The notes under the pieces were generated by a model. The model ran no database searches. It saw only the letters and a list, made by a program, of their open reading frames with translations, and was not told where the DNA came from. A stretch of DNA of 64,000 bases from Apiospora phragmitis (lineage: Eukaryota > Ascomycota > Sordariomycetes > Amphisphaeriales > Apiosporaceae). The DNA lies in contig JAQQWL010000011.1 in NCBI GenBank assembly GCA_038363925.1, positions 930,001 to 994,000 of the forward strand, read 5' to 3'. Below are positions 61,954 through 64,000 of the stretch, piece after piece; positions within the stretch are counted from its first letter, which is position 1; each line of letters begins with the position of its first letter. The position numbers were made by a program, and so were the translations under genes.

Positions 61954-64000
61954 ATGCCGCCGCCACTACCAGACCACTCCAGCTCGCCACTGCACGGATT
62001 GTCGAATGGTTTCGGGTCGCAGAACACGTCCAACCACAACTCCTCCGCCGCCGCCGCCTCCGGAGTTGCACCAGTAGCCGCAGCCTACAAGCGACGACAG
62101 TCCGACACCCGCGCCTCCGAACAAGACGCCAAGCGCGCCCGGCAAGGCAACCCCGCCCCGACGACGACGACGACCGAAACAACCCCGAGGATGAGCAAGC
62201 TACTGGGCAAACGGCCGGAGATCGTCGACCTGACGAAGCCGCGCTCCGCCATCCGGCCCCAGGACGGCGTCCGCAAGCTTGTCATCAAGAACCTGCGCAC
62301 CGTGAACCGCACCAACGACCTCGACGAGTACTACAGCAAGACATGGAGCGAGCTGGACGCCGCCGTCCAGGCCATTTTCGCCCGACAGCAGCCGCAGCAG
62401 CCGTATGCGAAGCTGTACCGCGGCGTCGAGGACATTTGCCGCTATGGCGAGGCCAAGAAGCTCTACGAGGTCTTGCGTACGCATTGTGAGACCTATCTGA
62501 ACGGGACCCTGTCCGACTCGATCCGAGCTGGCGCCGGCTCTTCCAACATCGAGGCGCTGCGGAGTGTACACAAGCATTGGGCGGTATGGAACCTCCAATC
62601 GGCGACCATCCGCTCGACTTTTAGCTATCTGGACAGGTCGTTCCTCTTGAGCTCGAAAGAGTTCCCGCAGCTCAACGACCTAGCAATTGGCCTATTCAGA
62701 AGGATGGTGTTTGTCAATTCAAAGATTGGACCTATGGTTTTGCAGGGCATGTGTGAGTTGGTGGATTTGGACCGAGGGGAGATCAACAATTCGATGCTGC
62801 TCTGTTGAAGGAGTCTATCTCCATGCTGAATGTCCTCAACATTTACGGCAAGTCCTTTGAGCCGCGCTTCCTGGAAACATCGGAAAGCTACTTCAGAGAA
62901 TTCGCCGAAGAGAGCAGCACGGCGTCCCTGAAGTCGTACATCCTCGCGTGCGAGCGGTTGCTCGAGGCCGAAGACCACCGATGCAACGCCTACAACTTCG
63001 ACAGCACGACGAAGAGGCAACTGATGGACAAGGCTCACGAGATTCTCGTCGAGAATTATTCCGAAAAGCTCTTGGACAGTGGCAGCGTTGGAAAGCTCAT
63101 AGATGACAATGCTGTCGATTCCATGAAAGCATTGTACGATCTTCTGCGCTTTTCGAGTATTCAAAAGAGTTTGAAGGAGCCCTGGGAAGACTACATCAAG
63201 AGCACGGGATCCTCTATCGTCAATGACACTTCACGCGGAGATGAGATGGTGGTGCGACTACTCGAGATTCCGGAGAGCGCTTGATGTCATGATTCGGGAC
63301 GCATTTAATCAGGATGATGACTTCACCTATGGGCTGAGGGAGGCCTTTGGTAACTTCATCAACGACAAAAAGATCTTATCTTCTTGGAAGACCGGCACAT
63401 CAAAGGTCGGCGAGATGATCGCAAAATATATCGACATGCTTCTACGAGGCGGTCTCAAGACCATTCCAAAATCGCTCTTGTCGGACAACAAAGACCGTGC
63501 GGAAGCCGAACGGAGTGGCCAGGCCAGCACTGGCGATGAAGACGCAGAACTGGATAGACAACTAGATCAAGCGCTAGAGTTGTTCAGATTCATCGAGGGC
63601 AAAGACGTATTCGAGGCTTTCTACAAGCAAGACTTGGCGAGGCGTCTCCTGATGAGCCGCAGTGCCAGCGCCGATGCGGAGAGAAGCATGCTCACCAAGC
63701 TCAAGAGCGAGTGCGGTTCCAGTTTCACTCACAACCTCGAGCAGATGTTCAAGGACCAGGAGCTGGCCCGCGACGAGATGGCTTCCTACAAGTCATGGCT
63801 TGAAAACACCGGGCGGGATAAGAGCAGCGTCGACCTCACGGTCAGCATTCTGTCTGCAGCAGCATGGCCAACCTACCCTGACACGCAACTTCGTCTGCCA
63901 GATGAAGCTGCAAAACAAATAGAAACCTTCGAGAAGTATTACATCGGGAAGCACACAGGCAGGCGGCTAACATGGAAACACTCGTTGGCGCATTGTGTCG
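61954..64000 (+). CDS. cul4: Cullin-4, N-terminal part (cut by window end)
   Basis: Scaffold of the CRL4 (CUL4-DDB1) ubiquitin ligase, acting in the nucleus in DNA repair and chromatin regulation. The start at 61954 gives a disordered, charged N-terminus with a basic KRARQG-type signal, followed by cullin repeats from about residue 105 (YYSKTWSELDAAVQAIF, YRGVEDICRYGEAKKLYE). The most diagnostic block is near 63600-63780: FEAFYKQDLARRLLMSRSAS, then LKSECGSSFTHNLEQMFKD, with the MSRSAS/GSSFT pattern of CUL4 rather than CUL1 or CUL3. Two frame breaks must be bridged: one base missing in G4 at 62776-62779, and one extra base near 63267. No intron is evident. The winged-helix and neddylation site lie beyond the window. 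Confidence 0.92.

Overview
The window looks like nuclear DNA of a filamentous ascomycete, most likely a Sordariomycete. The protein genes are split by short GT-AG introns (about 49-80 nt, with CTAAC/CTGAC-type branch sites). The gene set is typical of that group: an Mtr-like permease, a CrgA-type RING-LON protein, CUL4, and fungal-only DUF2841 and DUF6594 families. The species cannot be named from this sequence.

Layout: an amino-acid permease (810-2382 +) is followed by a fungal F-box/2EXR-like protein (4298-6050 +) and a two-RING plus LON protein of the CrgA type (7333-9300 -). A gene-poor stretch of about 8 kb then leads to translation factor eIF4G (19020-23766 +), which is preceded by about 1.45 kb without a single ATG. 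eIF4G converges on the DNA polymerase alpha catalytic subunit (25567-30146 -). That gene is divergent from a mitochondrial PPR protein (30603-32809 +). A 6-kb spacer holds a tRNA-like element (34082-34162). A five-exon DUF2841 (YDR124W-like) gene follows (39163-41117 -). Next comes about 12 kb with no recognisable gene but several simple repeats, including a run of 25 G. Last are a vacuolar ABCC transporter of the YCF1/BPT1 type (53236-58568 -), a short DUF6594-like membrane protein (60116-60838 -) and the 5' part of cullin-4 (61954 to the window end, +).

The genes do not form a pathway or cluster; they are a mix of housekeeping genes (replication, translation initiation, ubiquitin ligation, mitochondrial RNA) and transporters.

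The most important technical observation is that eight of the ten protein genes can be read only if about 18 small frame breaks are bridged. Most are one base missing or extra in short G or C runs. They lie inside essential genes such as DNA polymerase alpha, eIF4G and CUL4, and in each gene tested the corrected lengths close to whole codons. I read this as sequence or assembly error, not decay. The CDS spans below are therefore true gene extents, not continuous reading frames.

The most interesting biology I can support is the CaaX-ended CrgA-type protein built by a 28-base terminal exon, the ATG-free eIF4G leader, and an in-frame 69-nt exon just before the second ABC signature motif. I did not find a convincing new multi-gene system.
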